From NCBI GenBank assembly GCA_013396655.1, contig WBMV01007707.1, forward strand, positions 174,152 through 238,151: a stretch of 64,000 nucleotides of DNA, given 5' to 3'. Every line of letters begins with the position of its first letter. Within the stretch, counting starts at the first letter, position 1. The notes beneath the pieces are model-generated. The model was not told the DNA's origin and did not search any database. It saw nothing but the letters and a program-made list of their open reading frames with translations. Source of the stretch: Campylorhamphus procurvoides. Its lineage: Eukaryota; Chordata; Aves; Passeriformes; Dendrocolaptidae. The position numbers and the translations under genes were made by a program. Below, one piece after another: positions 38,270-52,400 of the stretch.

Positions 38270-38809
38270 CTACCACCTTTGGCTGATTTTGCCTGAGTTA
38301 GAGTTGATTGTACTCACAGTGTCTAGTATTGGGCTCTGTTTTGGATGTGTACTGAAACCAGTGCTGATAACATGGGGATATTTTTGTTGCTGCTGAGCAG
38401 GTCTTGCACAGAGCCGAGGGCTTTTCAGCTGCTCACTCCCCACCCCACCAGTGGTTCTGAACAAGAAGTTCAGAGGGCACACAGCAGGGACAGCTGATCC
38501 CAAATGATATCCCAGACCATACAGTATCATGCCCAGTATGTTTGTCTCCCCAAGTCACCAGTACACATGATGGGGCCCTGCTCTCCTGGAGGTGGCTGAA
38601 CACCTGCCTGCCCATGGGAAGCAGGGAATTAATTCCTTGTTTTGCTTTGCTTGCATGTGTGGCTTTTGTTTTCCCTTTTAAACTGCCTTTATCGCAGCCC
38701 ATGAGTTTTCCAGCTTTTACTCTTCTAGTTCTCTTTCTGATTCTGCTGGTGAGTGAGGGAGTGAGCTGCTGTGTGAGGCTTAGTTGCCAGCTGAGGTTAA
38801 ACCACAACA
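38270..38809 (+). mobile_element. Solo LTR of an avian endogenous retrovirus
   Basis: About 540 bases match an LTR type widespread in bird genomes, in plus orientation. Recognisable blocks in order are TTTGGCTGATTTTGCCTGAG near the start, GCTCTGTTTTGGATGTG at 38334, AGGGCTTTTCAGCTGCTC at 38418, GGACAGCTGATCCCAAATGATATCCCAGACCATACAGTATCATGCCCAGTATG in pieces through 38488-38540, AAACTGCCTTTATCGCAGCCCATGAGTTTT-like U5 sequence from 38680, and GGTTAAACCACAACA at 38795-38809. No gag, pol or env sequence and no second LTR occur nearby, so it is a solo LTR left by recombination. The TATATAAA-type box expected after the CATGCCCAGTATG block is not seen. No clear target-site duplication remains, which implies age. 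The plus frame of 145 codons and minus frame of 194 codons here are chance frames in the LTR. Confidence 0.82.
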
Positions 38810-39414
38810 CACCTGAAAGCCCAGATTTCATGTTTGGCTTTGTTTTCATAAGAAAATTAGGAGAATACTGTGGATCCAAGTTAAAATATTTAAGGAAGAA
38901 AACAGGAATGGCAAAGCGGAAGACAAGTGTACCTTCCAAAATCCTTGCCTCTGTCACAGAAGATATATCCTTTAGATAAATCCTTTGCTTAAGGGCTAGG
39001 TTATTGCTGTCAGACAAAATAAAGGGAGCAAAATGACACTTCTGAGTCAGATTTCTTCTTTCCAGTGATGTGATTTGCTAGAGCTTTCACAGTTAAATAT
39101 AATATTGGAAATTAACATCCCTGGTTGTTGGGGTGCCTGAGATTAGTTGTGAAGTCAATATCTTTTATCTTTCTGTAAACAGATAACTTATAAAGGAATA
39201 TGTACATAATATTTGTTCTGTGGAGTTTTTAATTGCTTTCAACATTTCTTTCATACTGTAGCTCTGCTGAACAATATAGGTGCAAATCTTGATGTCATAT
39301 ATTTGATGATTATATTAACAGAAAGTGTACGAGTAAACATTCCAATAAGAATTAATTTTAATAATTTTAGATTAGTTTTTGGGTTAGTTCACAAGTACAG
39401 ATACCAAAAAAAAA

Positions 39415-39426
39415 TATATATATATA
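39415..39426 (+). repeat. Short (TA)6 run after an A-run
   Basis: Nine A (39406-39414) run into six TA units. It is a minor simple repeat. Confidence 0.85.
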
Positions 39427-42400
39427 AATCTAAATGTAGTGAATTTCCCTGAAGAACAGTGTGTTTCATTTCTGCTGTCTAAGTAGTCAGAAAATAAGGC
39501 AACTTAGAGTGCAGGAACAAAGTCCCTATCAATAACAAATCTAATTTAATAAAACAAAGGGGGATAAGTTTTGTATATGCTTCAAGCCAAAAAAACAGAT
39601 AGCAGTAATTTATGAATGTCTTGAAGGCAAACTATGTACAGTGTATCTGCTTTTGTTGCTCATATTATAAATATATTTCTTAGGATAGATGTGTGGTTAC
39701 CCTTTAAACAAAAAAAGTTATTACCATTAAGAATTATGTCAACTTGGTGTAAAATCCTTAGAGTAAAGATGCTTCAGGAGTTGAGATTTGTGCATTTGGC
39801 AATGCAAAAGAAAATGTTCAGTCTCAGACCCTTCTTGTTGACACTGTTGATACTGACTGGTATCGAAGGAAACTAAAAAAAAAAAAAGATTGAACTCATT
39901 AGGAAGACATTCTATTTGAATTTGATTTGCTGTAGTTTTCTAACATGCATAGTGTTTGGTTTCGAAATAAATTATTGCAAATTATTTGATTTCTTTCACA
40001 CTGTGTCTCAAAACAGACTGCCCACTCTTTTACTTCAAGATGTCTTTTCCTGCCTGGTATTATATGAAGTTTTATCTTTCTACAGACACACTTCTGTCAT
40101 AGAGTATGTGTTTCTAAGTCTACTCAGAATGGCATCTTTCTTTACTCAGATACAAACTTTATGAAAACAAAGTTTTATGACTGGATTAGTTAAAAGTTGT
40201 TTCCAATTCCTAAAGATTGAGAGCAGTACAAGAGCTGCTGCTGTTCCATACAATGACATAGCGGAGTGAGGATCACTTGTCAACATCACTTGAGCATTCG
40301 CATATGGAATCAGATCTCCATTCTCACATCCCTCTGCCCATGAAGAGGTCTCGTCTATGGTAAACCTGTGAGATTGCACTTTTATTCACAGTTATTAATT
40401 TAAATGCCAGCATTATTACTGCTTGTGTCAGAAATTTTTTACCACTTATTCTCCAAAGGAACTGCAGCAGCTCAAGAGATGCATGATAACTTCACTTCAG
40501 TAAATGAGGATAAATAAACTAAATAAACACTGTCAAACAAAACTCATCAGTGCCTGAGGATTTACACATCCAAATGCAAAGCTCCATGCCCCTTTGAAAG
40601 TGTTTCACTCTACCACAATATGAGAAAAAATGCATTTGAAAACTAATGAAGTGCATGTTGGTGATGTTGTGTAAGGTAATTGGTATCTGTTAGATGATCT
40701 CCTGCACCATGTTCAAAAGGTCCCGCTGGCCCAATGTCCTTCTCCTGACTATATTTATCATTCAGACCTTGGGGTGTGCTGGAGCCCTTTGATGTCTGAC
40801 ATGTGGAAATTTTCCACCAGCTTTTGGTCTCATCCCTCTGTCAAAGAGCTGAAAATTAGTTCTAACCCTGAAACATGGAACTGAATAATCTTCTGCAGAA
40901 AAGTATCATCAATTATTACATCTTCAGAATGTCCAATTCCTTCTGTGAAAATGGCTTTGAACTAAAATAGTTCAGAATGGCTGTACACTTGCAATCGCTG
41001 TGCATGGGCAAATAGGGTAACTTACTGCAGTTTTTCTAGCATCTTGTCCTTAAAGAACTCCTTTGCTGCCAGATGAGTCTCTTCACAGGAAAAGTCAACC
41101 ATCTTGAACTTCCCACTCTAAATAACTCTACAGAAGAGCTTTGTAAATGGAAAAATATCTCCACAAGCTCTATTGCTCCTCTCTTTGCAGACACATAAGT
41201 TCATGCAGCCGACAGGTTGTATTAAGTCTCCTGAGGGACTATAAGCATGGATCAGGACTCAGCAAAATCAGAGAATTGAATTTGGATTGAAATTGGTTTT
41301 TAAAGTACCCAGGGTAATTCAAAAGTCACTTATTCTTGCACGCCAAAAGACCTTACTCCTCCATCTGGTAAGCTATGAGGGATAATGTATTATGCAGAAT
41401 GCTTCTAAACATTTAAAAAGAAATTAAGCTTTAATAATTATTCACCTCCATGTTATGTTTTATCTGTCTGTGCTGAGCTTGTCTAATATTCTAAATTATG
41501 CTCAGCTTTGCTACTTTTACTTAGGGATTCATAACTTTGACAAAGAACAGCAGACCTTGAAATAAGGAAAATAAAAATAGGCAGAGAAGAAGCTGCTGCA
41601 ATCTACTGTGGAAAAGTGTAGGTGTGTGTCGTCTATAATTTATTAGCAGCATTATCTGGAGAATTGGTTGCATTCAAAAACCTTAGACATACCTGGATTT
41701 CAGAGGAGATTCCTCCAAGTGCCAGGTACTGATGTTATTTTAGTTTTTAAAATGGTTTCGTGTCTCAGTAAAGGTTGGTAATGGACTATCACTGCAGTTT
41801 GCTAGACATTCCCTGCACTTTCGGTGACTGAAAGAATCTCAGAGCATGCCAGGAAGGGATTGGTATGAGACCACTCATTTCTCCCTTGATTTCTTTCTCT
41901 AATGATCCATGTACTCAAGACATGCTTATTAATGAATAGAGGCCACTGCTATGAGAGCTCTCACTGTTCTTTTGTCTCTATTCTTACTGGGAAAATTGCT
42001 CAGAATGAATTAGTCTAATTAGGTATGATTTTATCACTTTTGCTTGCAACCTCTTCATATGCTGGATTTGGTCTGCAATGGGGGTGAAAGGTGTGTGCTG
42101 CCAGGCTGGTGCAGCAGAGACCGTGGAGCCAAAAATCCCCCTGGAGCCCACAGAGCTAGGTGTGACCACCCCTCAGTGTGTCTGTATTGCTCACACTGCC
42201 AGCACTGCTGGCTCAGAGCATCTTACCACCCTCGAGTCACACTGCTCCTGGTTTATTTCAGCCCCCGAAGAACTGTGGAGTACAGACACAAAAAGCTGCT
42301 GACGACTGCTTTGCTCACATCTGTTCTGGAACCACAGACTTCGTAGTGTTTCCCATGTGAAAAGTGAACTCATTTGTTTGTGCTGCACCCCTCTTCCTAA

Positions 42401-45400
42401 CACAAGAGCCTTCCATAAGCACTGCTCACAGCCTCCTATCCGTGCACCTCAGTTATTCTCATGAAAGTGTCTCCATGTCTTGACAACTGTTGAAAACAAG
42501 GCACAACATTTGCCTGAAAGCTTAAGTCATAATCATCATATTATAGACAGTCTCTCCTCAGTGTATCAAAGATTTGAGATTAAGTGAGGGATTAAGTTTA
42601 AATTGTTCTGTTTGGTCTTGCAAGCTCTGCAGTGAGGAATATTCACCATCTCCATCTACAGACTTGCCCTGACACAAGGCTTGTAGGATGTGCCACATTC
42701 TCCATCTTCTCATTTGTTCCAAATCCTTGCTAAAACAATCCTCCTCCTCTGGAATTTAATTCTCTCTTCTCTCTTTTTTATCTTTTTATTTTATTTTATT
42801 TTTTTAACATTTTGGAATAAATTGTCTTTAGTGTGTTAATTTTATCCTTGTGACTGTTTGTTTTATCATATATTTATTAATTATCCTCTTTCCCCCAACC
42901 ACCATATGAAAACTTCTTTTGGAGAAAAAATTGAGATAATGTGGGAAGTGAAGGTGTAAAAGTATTAAATACCTAGTTCAAGATCACAGAGTGTTCATCC
43001 AAGCAAATTAAGATTTCCTGAATAAGAAGCACTTACAGAAAAGATCATTCTGTTGCTGTAAGAAATAAATGTTCAAGATTCTGCAGTCCTGAGTAGTTAC
43101 TTTAGAAAGTAAACCAGAAAAACAGATCTCATTGTAATCACTCTCTTATGCTTATTTGAAGAGTAAACCAGACCAGTGGGTACTGCTTATGCAGCTCTAC
43201 AATAGATAAAATTTAAGTCAAACCTACACAACCAACTATATAAGAGAGGACATTTGACATTAGCTGTGTGTGACCTTCCTTAGGATAGAGAGAACTGCAC
43301 TTACAAAAAAAGCTTGGTAAGCTATTTCAGGCTGTAAGTTTGAAATAGGTTTTGTCTTTTGGGGCTGTTTATTCCTCATGACATTTTAAGCTTTTAGTTC
43401 TATGTTTCCATGTATAAAACAGAAGTAAATATACTTACTCTTTGTTGAGAAGCTTTGTAAGTTCCTGGGAGAAAAAATACAAGAACTAAAAATTATTAAT
43501 ACATTAAATAGCATTTGCATTTAAATTCTGAGAAGAAAGCCAAAATGACTACTGGTCAGTTCATTCCCAGTGTTATTCCTTTCTCACTAATTACATGCCT
43601 ACCTGAGTGAAAGAAGACTTGTTTACCCAAAGGACACCACTAAAATTATAATAGCCTGTACGCTCAGCACATAATTAGGCAGTTTTAAACTATAGAAATG
43701 ATAGGCTATTGTGTCTCAAATAATTATGGTCTTATCACTGCCCCACTACAGATAAAGCCTGGAAAGCAGAAAAATTACTCAGAAATAAACTTCACATGAC
43801 GTGATGTATCAGCCCTCCAGAAGGAAGGGTTAGCAACGGAAGAAGTGAAGCACAGGCATCCGGCAGCATGCTCACATCCCTATCTGCACAAGGTCATGCA
43901 GACACTAAAGAACCAGTTCCTGTACACTTCTTCGCAAAACTACGTTCTTCACATATATTTCCCACGACAGAAAGACTGTTCCAGTCCTGCCCCGGCACAA
44001 GGTGGCACTGCAATAATTTCCCAGTTTCCTTCTCCCACCACCACTCTTCCATACTTAGGCTCTGTTTGCTTCAGCGTTAGTGAGAGCAAACAGGAATCAC
44101 GGAGGGATTTCTGCCACACAAAATATCAAGAATTACATCACTGTACCACAGACTTCTGTTGGAAATTCTGGATAGTATCCTTATGAAATGATCTTGTTTC
44201 ACAAATTCAGGATGTAATCTCTGCAAAATAAAAATCTTTGTGTGTCTATCATTTTGTTGAACTAGAAGCAATTTGTCCAGCTAAATTCAGCTTTAATACT
44301 TCCCACTGAGCTGCCAAGCATGCTTATTTGATTGTCATAATCCCATTCAATGCACCGTATATCATCTGCTTATGTCACCCACCATGCCAAGGAGAGTCTG
44401 ATCTTGTCCTTCTTCCAAGGTTACATCATATACCGATAATGATTCAGAAGATACCACAGCACAGCATATGGTTTTCCCTGCTTTCAGTGTGAAATGTACA
44501 GGAGAGAAGCTATTTGGATATGGCTCACAGCAGACCACAAAGGGTGAGTGCTTTAACAGGAAAAAAAAAATCTTAATGTTGTTTTACAATTTGTTCTGTT
44601 TGCCTTTTACCTCGTGCATGAGATTTAACCTCACCATGTTGCAGACAGAACCATTATCAATTTTTCCACTGCGTAGATTTATAAATGTTGTGTGACCTCT
44701 TGTGGTGCAGTAAAATATTACACGTATCGTCCATGTGTAACAGCTTATACAACCTGCAATAGACATACAGCCCATATGCCTTGATGACTTGATTTCTATT
44801 AACCAAAGAATGACTACTGCCTGAGAAACTCTCATTAACAACGAATTTCCCTTCATATCAGTCATTTAATTAGTGCATGTATTTTGGATAACTCTTAATT
44901 ACTAGCTAGGTCAATTTTCATAAGCTAAATCTATTCTTAATTTATTTTCTTTTAATATCTGATATGACCTTAAAACTCCACATTCGGCAGTAATATAAGG
45001 ATGCTGGTACTGAAAACATCACTTCATACCTGTCATTACTGATGTTTGTCACTGAAGAAGTTCTTTAAAAAGTACCTTGAATCTGATTACATGCGTAAGA
45101 GATTTTCAGGAGTCTAATGCATGCATGCCAATAGCAACTGTACATAAGAAATGCCATTATTTGCAAAATTAGTCACTGGATGCTATATATATAAATGTAG
45201 GTACTGGCATTCCTGAAGTAACACAGGAAGTTGAGACACTATTGTCAGTCTGTGCAGTTGGTTTCTATAATCATGCACAATGTTTGTTAAAAAAAAAATC
45301 AGTAAAAAAAGTGGCATCATTTTTAAAAATTGTCTGAATATTTGTGCCTCATATTGTATATTATTTGTGGCCATGACAACCAACGATAGTAGCAAGACTG

Positions 45401-48030
45401 CAATGCCTCTGCAGTCTTACCACAGCAGCAGCCTACTGATGTGCTGCATGCAGCATACCCAAAAGAATGCCACCAGATACGATGTGAACACCTGCCATCA
45501 GTTGTCTGGACCAGAAACACTGTTTTATTAAACACACTGGAGCCAACACCAGAAACGGCTTTATTTCTGTTTCTAATGTAGTCCAAGTTGTTCAGCTTCC
45601 TGAATGAGGTATCTGACACCTTGCAGAATTAGTCTACATATCATTTTAAAGCCAGGAGAAGCTTAAGGATACTACAATGTCATTTTTTCCCCTCCTATTT
45701 ATAACAGTCTCCTCTCATTACCTGATATACACAGTGATGTGTAAGAACAGTTTCAAAAATGGTTTAACAAGTAATTAACATTAACCACATTGCAAGAAGG
45801 ATCTAAATTTGATTAAGCTTTTAATAATATTCACCTTTCTTACTTACAGTACAGTATTTTTCAAGATAATATCTCATAGATTTTTTTTAGTAGTTTTGAT
45901 TTTCTTTCCCTTTTCCATCTATGCTTCTGTGTCTTGTTTTCTTTTATTGCACTTAGTTTAACATGTATCAACTGCTGAATGCTTTCCTGTGTTAGTTGTG
46001 GTTCCTGATTTAGCTAAAGGTACTTCAAGGAAGACATGTCAGCTGTACTGGTAATGTACAGACCTTTTAATTCTGTGTAAAGGCTTGATTTACAAGGAAG
46101 GTGGAAAGCAAGAAGTCTTAAAAATCCAGCTTATCAAACAGCCATTCAAACTGCAAATGATAAAAATCTCAAGCTTTTTGATTGCACATCAAACCACCTG
46201 ATGTGTGTGTAATAATGTGTAAATAACACTTTTAAATAGGAAATAAAATACTTTACTGTAAGAAAGCCCAAAATATAGCTGACATTTACATATATTGTAT
46301 AATTTTGAAAAAATTAATTATTCTGTTGTAGATTCTCAGTTCTCATTAAGAATGAGTAGCACAGTTACAGAGATGCTTTGAAGCTTTTGTGGGAGACTTT
46401 CACAAGACAAAAGAGAAAAATAAAACTTCCCAAAGTTATTACATCTAAAAGCCACAAGTCATTAAGTAATATTTAAAAGAAAAGAAAAGGAAAGGGGAAA
46501 AAAGGTAATATGATTGTGTAAAATGCCAGTGGGAAAAATTTTGAGATCCTGCACCTTAGCAAACACAGATTAGCCTACAAAGTGGGTTCTCCAGTGCACA
46601 AACATGTCATGAAAAGCTGTGTGAAATGGCAGTGTGTTTTAATCATGCCCATTCTGAAGAAGAAGAAGCATCTCCTGCATTTGGTGGCTCATGTAGCTGA
46701 ATGGTGGTTTTATTAACACACAGATCAAAGTAAGAGCTGTGTGAAAAGACATAAAACCTAAGAAAAGAAGAAGAAAACTAATTGCTTCTTTAGATCCATT
46801 TTTAAGGGAACATAATTTGGAAAATATCTGGAAATCAATCAGAATTTTAAATGTTAGAATAATGGGACACCTTCAGGTGATTTGAGAAAATAGACATTGT
46901 TTTTTTGGAACAGCATATTGTAAAAGTGTTGCAGATTGAATGTAGCTGGAGATGCAATACAGAGGGTATTTGAAGGAGTATATAGAACCAAAACATAGGC
47001 TCCATGTAAGACCCCTGAGCAAGGTGCAGAAAGAGCAATCTAATTCACTGTGACAGATGTATATGACACAGAGAATTCTGCCTGTAACTAGGAAAATAAT
47101 GGATATCTTCTATTATAAACATCTTGGGAGGGTTGTTTTGGGTTTTTTTCAGCCTCAGATCTGAGCCTGTGAACACAGACAAAGTGAGGGAATTTGTTCT
47201 TGTAATAAAAGTTCCAGTATCTGACTTCCCATTCATCAACTTCCAGTTAGACAGGAACAGAAGCAAAAGATTCTATGCATTACAAAACAGCATAAAATAT
47301 TTACAAGTATTTTAAACAAATTTTGTTATTTTTCTTTGATATTATTTAATTCATTGGGTTACTACCTTTTAATGGAACAAGTAAGAATCCTTCAAAAGTA
47401 TAATCACTGGTATAATCTCTTCCCATTGCCTTCCTTTTCCTCAGGAATAATCATACCCCTATTGTACCTCCCTGCATTGGTGAATCTCTCCACCAAATTT
47501 CAGTATAAGCTTTTGCCTCCCCCACCTGTTTCTCCACCATTCCCTACAGGCTATGTTTTTCACCTGAAGTTCCTTGCAGACATAAATGCAAGCACACAGG
47601 AGAGTCCAGCTGGCACTGCTGCCCTGAACCACCACCACACTCCCCCAGTCACTCCATGTAATGCAGCAATCAGCACAGAGCAGCCTGGAAAACTATTATG
47701 ATACAAAATGAACAGCCAGAGGCAAGACAGAAGTCAGTCTCAAGACGAACTGCTCCTGAGCTTTGGATACTTATGCTTTCTTCTCCTTCCATTATTGATG
47801 GTTCAATGAAGCACTTGTTTTTGTTATAGTCCATGTACATAAGGCAGAAGAGGCGTTGTTTTTCACTGGTCCAATAACCCCAAAGTTTGAAAATACTGAA
47901 GTTGTTTGATGAGATTTAACTTTGATAAAACGCTAATGGTAGAAGCAGACCAGTTGGGCAGCAGGCTTCATGCAGACTATGGGATCGATCCATGGGGCTT
48001 TATTTGCCTCTCACTTATACATTTACATTT

Positions 48031-48058
48031 GGGAGGGGAGGGGGTTGTTGTTGGGGGG
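48031..48058 (+). repeat. G-rich tract, possible G-quadruplex
   Basis: Four G-runs of 3, 4, 5 and 6 are separated by A, A and an eight-base TTGTTGTT spacer. This suits G-quadruplex formation, although one loop is a base longer than the usual seven-base search limit. It lies inside a T/G-rich stretch that continues to about 48076. Confidence 0.75.
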
Positions 48059-49419
48059 ATTTTGTTTTGTTTTTATAAACCAACTCTTCACCTTTTTCAG
48101 ACTCACAGCAATTAACATGTAATTAGCATTTGAGTAGATTCAAGACTTAAATGGGAGAAATTCTGCAACTCTCAGTTTTGTTCAACAGAATGTCAGTGAC
48201 AGAAATTCTCATCAGTTTCAGTATCATGGGGACTGGCTTCTCCTATCCCCATTCACGTCTTTCATCTAACACACAAAAAAAAATCACAAAATAAATTAAT
48301 TTCCCTTCATATTTTAAACAGAAGAAAGGGAGTACATTCTACTTCAGGGGCTGCCTTCTGTATAATACTTTAAAAAAGTAAAAACCACCAGCAAAAAAAC
48401 CCCAACTAAAACTACCTGAAGAGCTCTAGACTGGTTTGGACTACAGAATTACATATAATGCTGAAAAAAGAAACCTTAAGAAAGTAAATCTTCTTGCAGA
48501 ATCCCTAGGAGATGCCTTCTACTGTAAATATAATTTTCATAGAAGGAAGTAAAATTTATCAAATAACCAGCTGTTGGCCCTGATGGGCCCCTCTAACAGA
48601 ATTTTTAAAAGCTAGGAAGGTGGAAAAATGTACTAAAATATGGGTTGATCTTGCAAGCCTGAACTAAGCCCTACAGGGAAGAAACTTCAGATCTAACAAA
48701 ATGATCAAAAGCTACATAGCATAAAAATCTCCAAACAGTAAATGATTCTTCACCATTCCTGGAAATTATCTGTCCTTCCATAATGTTTACTAGCCTTGTG
48801 ACCCATGGGGGTGTCTTATAGGCTTTTCTCTTGCCATGCAAAGTTTTCCATTTAATTCAGCATTAATAGATTCTGGAAATTTTGAGGCATCTCCCCAGTA
48901 ATATAAATCCAGAAGGCATAAACATTTGGCTACTATTTTGACTGCAAAACAGTGTATCTGCAGGTGTTCATTTTCTATGTAAAACCTTCTTTTAAGATGA
49001 AATTGCCTATATATAAAGCATGCTGAAATGTGAATGTCCTTTCAAAGGCTTGAGTAAAATTAATTCAGTCTTCATGAGCACATGCTACAAATACTTCATT
49101 CTGTATCCGTAGGCACAAAGAGGGATACTTTATTTTCCATGTTTTACTACTCAAAATAGATTACTCAGTATTGTCTGAACTTCAGGCTTGACAGGTCTGA
49201 AAATTGTTCTTCTAGAGATGAGTGGCGACAGCACACCTTTTTATTCCTCAGGACAAATAGGAAATAGCAGAATCTCTCTTCCTTAAACCTCTTTTAATAT
49301 CTCACAACTTACTTTCATTTTAATTATAAGAATGCCTTCAGTCAAAATGCTTCTTAGGAAGGTGAAGAGGTATAGCAAAACAGAAGGTTCAGCAACACCT
49401 AATCAGTGTTTCACTCTAT

Positions 49420-49485
49420 CAAAAAAAAAAAAAAAAGATCCAAACCAAACCACAAAAAAACCCAAAACCAAACAAAGAAATCACA
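49420..49485 (+). repeat. Poly-A run and A/C-rich tract
   Basis: A run of 16-17 A at about 49421-49437 is followed by AACC and AAACCC type units with almost no G or T. No retrotransposed copy is recognisable next to it, so the poly-A does not show a processed pseudogene. Confidence 0.8.
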
Positions 49486-52400
49486 ACAAAAGCATTTTGC
49501 GTTTTTAAGCCATCAACACAAGCCTTACTATGTTGTTCCTCTGTATTGCAGTTGTATTCCAAAAGAATCCTGAAGAAAGAAAATGGAAAGAAGAATGATT
49601 CTGAGACCCACAAGAAAAAGAGATATAAAAATAAAGAAAGTCTCAAATTTGGTTGGAATATTTACTTAGAATTTTAGAGAAAGAAAGCTCTAATTGTGAT
49701 TAATCTCATGTATATTTGGATGTGCATCTATCCATAACACTATTCTTTCTTCTAAATACATAGTTTTCTTGCTGATGAATTTTTAAAAATTTATTCTGAC
49801 TGTCTGCACATTTTGGTTATGGATAGTGCAGGTGTGAGAATAAATACTTCAAAAAATTTATCAAGAAACATCATCATTAATGGCAAGATAAAATCCATAT
49901 AAAAATTGGCATGCATTTCATATTGCTCTGCCAGTTACTCCATCAATGAGTAAATTTTTTCCAGTATTCACTTAGAATCCCAGAAATATGAATATTTACC
50001 ACTATAGATAATAAAGTCAAAATGTAAGCAAATAGGAGCAAAAAATTCAAGTACTGAAATGAAAGCACTCTAGCAAATTGACTGGGTTCTACTCACTTTG
50101 TAAAGTTTTAAATCCAAAGTATCTATATCATTTTCATAAAACCAGTACACTTTTTTCAAAATCAATGGCTATAACATATACTGGAAAATTACTGGCGACT
50201 TTAAACATTGCATAACCTTTGCTAACTTTTCTGGGGGTAAGTGCAATTTCTGTCCTACATCACAACTGGGTTTAAGCAAAATAGACTCTGCAACAAGAAG
50301 TGAAGCAGAGACATGTTCTGGATTCATCAGAGCATGGTCCAAAGAAATTAAAAGGGTCACTAACGTTTATACAGTAAAAAATGAAAATTAAAAAATGGAA
50401 AATTAATTCATTAAGCTCAATCTTGAATGTCTTGTGAGTTAATAGTATATATTTTATATATTACAGTTGCAAAATTATAACTGGTAAAACAGTCTGTTTG
50501 AGAAGTGATATTCTCTCCCTGATAAATTATATTGAGCTATTACTGACTTTTTGTGCTAAGGTGTTAGAGTTTTATGCAACATTGTCTGAATTAGCATAAA
50601 AGAGTTTATTACAAGGGTATAATAAAATCTGCTCTGGAGATAATTTCATCCTTTAAAAGTTTGGCTAATCTCTACTGACTTTTTTTTTCTATTTTTTTAC
50701 AGTGAATACAGACATACAGAATGATGCCTGAGATGGTAGGGTTATTTTCCATGGTTGAAAAGATACTTATATTGTTCTTTCAACTGTTTTTTTCCTACAA
50801 AAATAAGTGATGGCTTCCTCAGTTTTTGACTAATGATTTGTGAGAATCTTCTGTTCATGAAAGTGACAGATTTATAGATCTCACAGGCAAAATTTAGCCA
50901 GGCAGTTACTATGCAAATTTCTTCAAATTTGCCTGTCATTGTGCCTTAATCTTTACTTTATCTGCTTTATCTGCCAATTTCTGTATAGGAAAAGAAATCT
51001 CACAAATCCTGCAAGGAAGAGTGGAACCACAGCCTCATACAAATCTTCCAAGTTCAGCACATACTCTTCCCCATCTTGATCATCCATATGTTATACGATG
51101 AAAAAAAAATCAGTGCTTCTCCCAGTCAATTTCTCAACCTTCTTCACTTGTCAGAAGAAGTGCTATTATTATATATAGCACACTAACACCTAGAGATCGC
51201 AAGTGAGACAGGAAGTCAGGGTGCAATTTATCTCTCTAAAAGTAGATTACTAGCACAGATTCAAGTGTTTTGCTCTTTGGAAGCTGCTCACCTGAACTCC
51301 TCTCTCCCAGCAGCAATGCTTTAACTGTCTTCTCTCATGCAGGCATTGAGATGCCCATAGGAAGATACTGCTTACTTTGCATAGATTCTCCATGCATTTA
51401 AAACTTGGCTGAAACTTGTCATAATTCAGCTGTCCCTTACTGACATGCAACAGCTTTATATGATCTTTATACAACCTCTAATGTTTGTAATGCCAGGACC
51501 CACCAGCTGGGCATCTCTCAAATAAGACAACTCTCAAGGTGACGGCAATCCCTAAACTACATATGCTCATGCATCTGGCTTGGGGCCTGGTTCTGCAATA
51601 TTAAGGAAAGAAATTTACTGAACATGGTGGAAACTCCAGAGCAGGTAAAAAAGAGAGAAGCAGGAAAGTCTATTATATAGACTTGATAGGAGAGAGTATT
51701 CAGGGAAAGGGGAAGTTTACATTTAGCAATGGACCCAACTGGGCTGATCAGGTCCCAGGACAACTAAAGAAGCCCCATCTAGTGAGCATAAACAGATTAA
51801 TATAGAGGCAGTAAAGATGAAATGCAATCCACACTCCAAAATACACCCCCATGTTTTCCAAACAACACATTATTTTCATACACCACTTGTGAGGGGAGAA
51901 AGAGCATGTGGATATAACACCTCAGGGTACCCTTGCGCCTTGCCTTTAGGTACTATTTCTGCAGGCCAAAAGGCTGAGGGCAGCAGCCACCATAAAGAAG
52001 GATGAGGGGAAGCTGAACTAGGGATAACCAGGTGAACAAAACCTGCGTTGGAGCCAGGCAGTGTTCCTGGAGGGGCACAGGTTAATCCACAGCTACAAAA
52101 GAGAGTAGTTTTCCAGCACCACAGGCACCAAAGGCAGGTTAGGAGCTACAGAGGCTTATCAGGTACAAGATACTACTGCCACATTCTGCAGCTCTAATCC
52201 AGCTCTGATGCAGAAGATGAGAATCCTCTCAGCAAAGGAAAGCACAAGCAGGCAAGTTTAACGGAAATAGAAAAGTATTTTATATGGACTGAAAAGGTGA
52301 TGCTGGATGTTATACCATAAAAATTAATGAAACAGAAAAATAATGAAAGTTAGAATTGCAAAAGAAAAAAAAATCAAGAATTTATGACTGTCTTGTTTAT

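Noticed and set aside
38433..39017. Minus-strand frame of 194 codons and plus-strand frame of 145 codons
   Set aside because: Both are mostly inside the solo LTR, which is non-coding, and run past its edge with no domain.
41825..41870. AGAATCTCAGAGCATGCCAGG, resembling the reverse complement of a CR1 terminal region
   Set aside because: The match is too short and too diverged, and no CR1 body follows.
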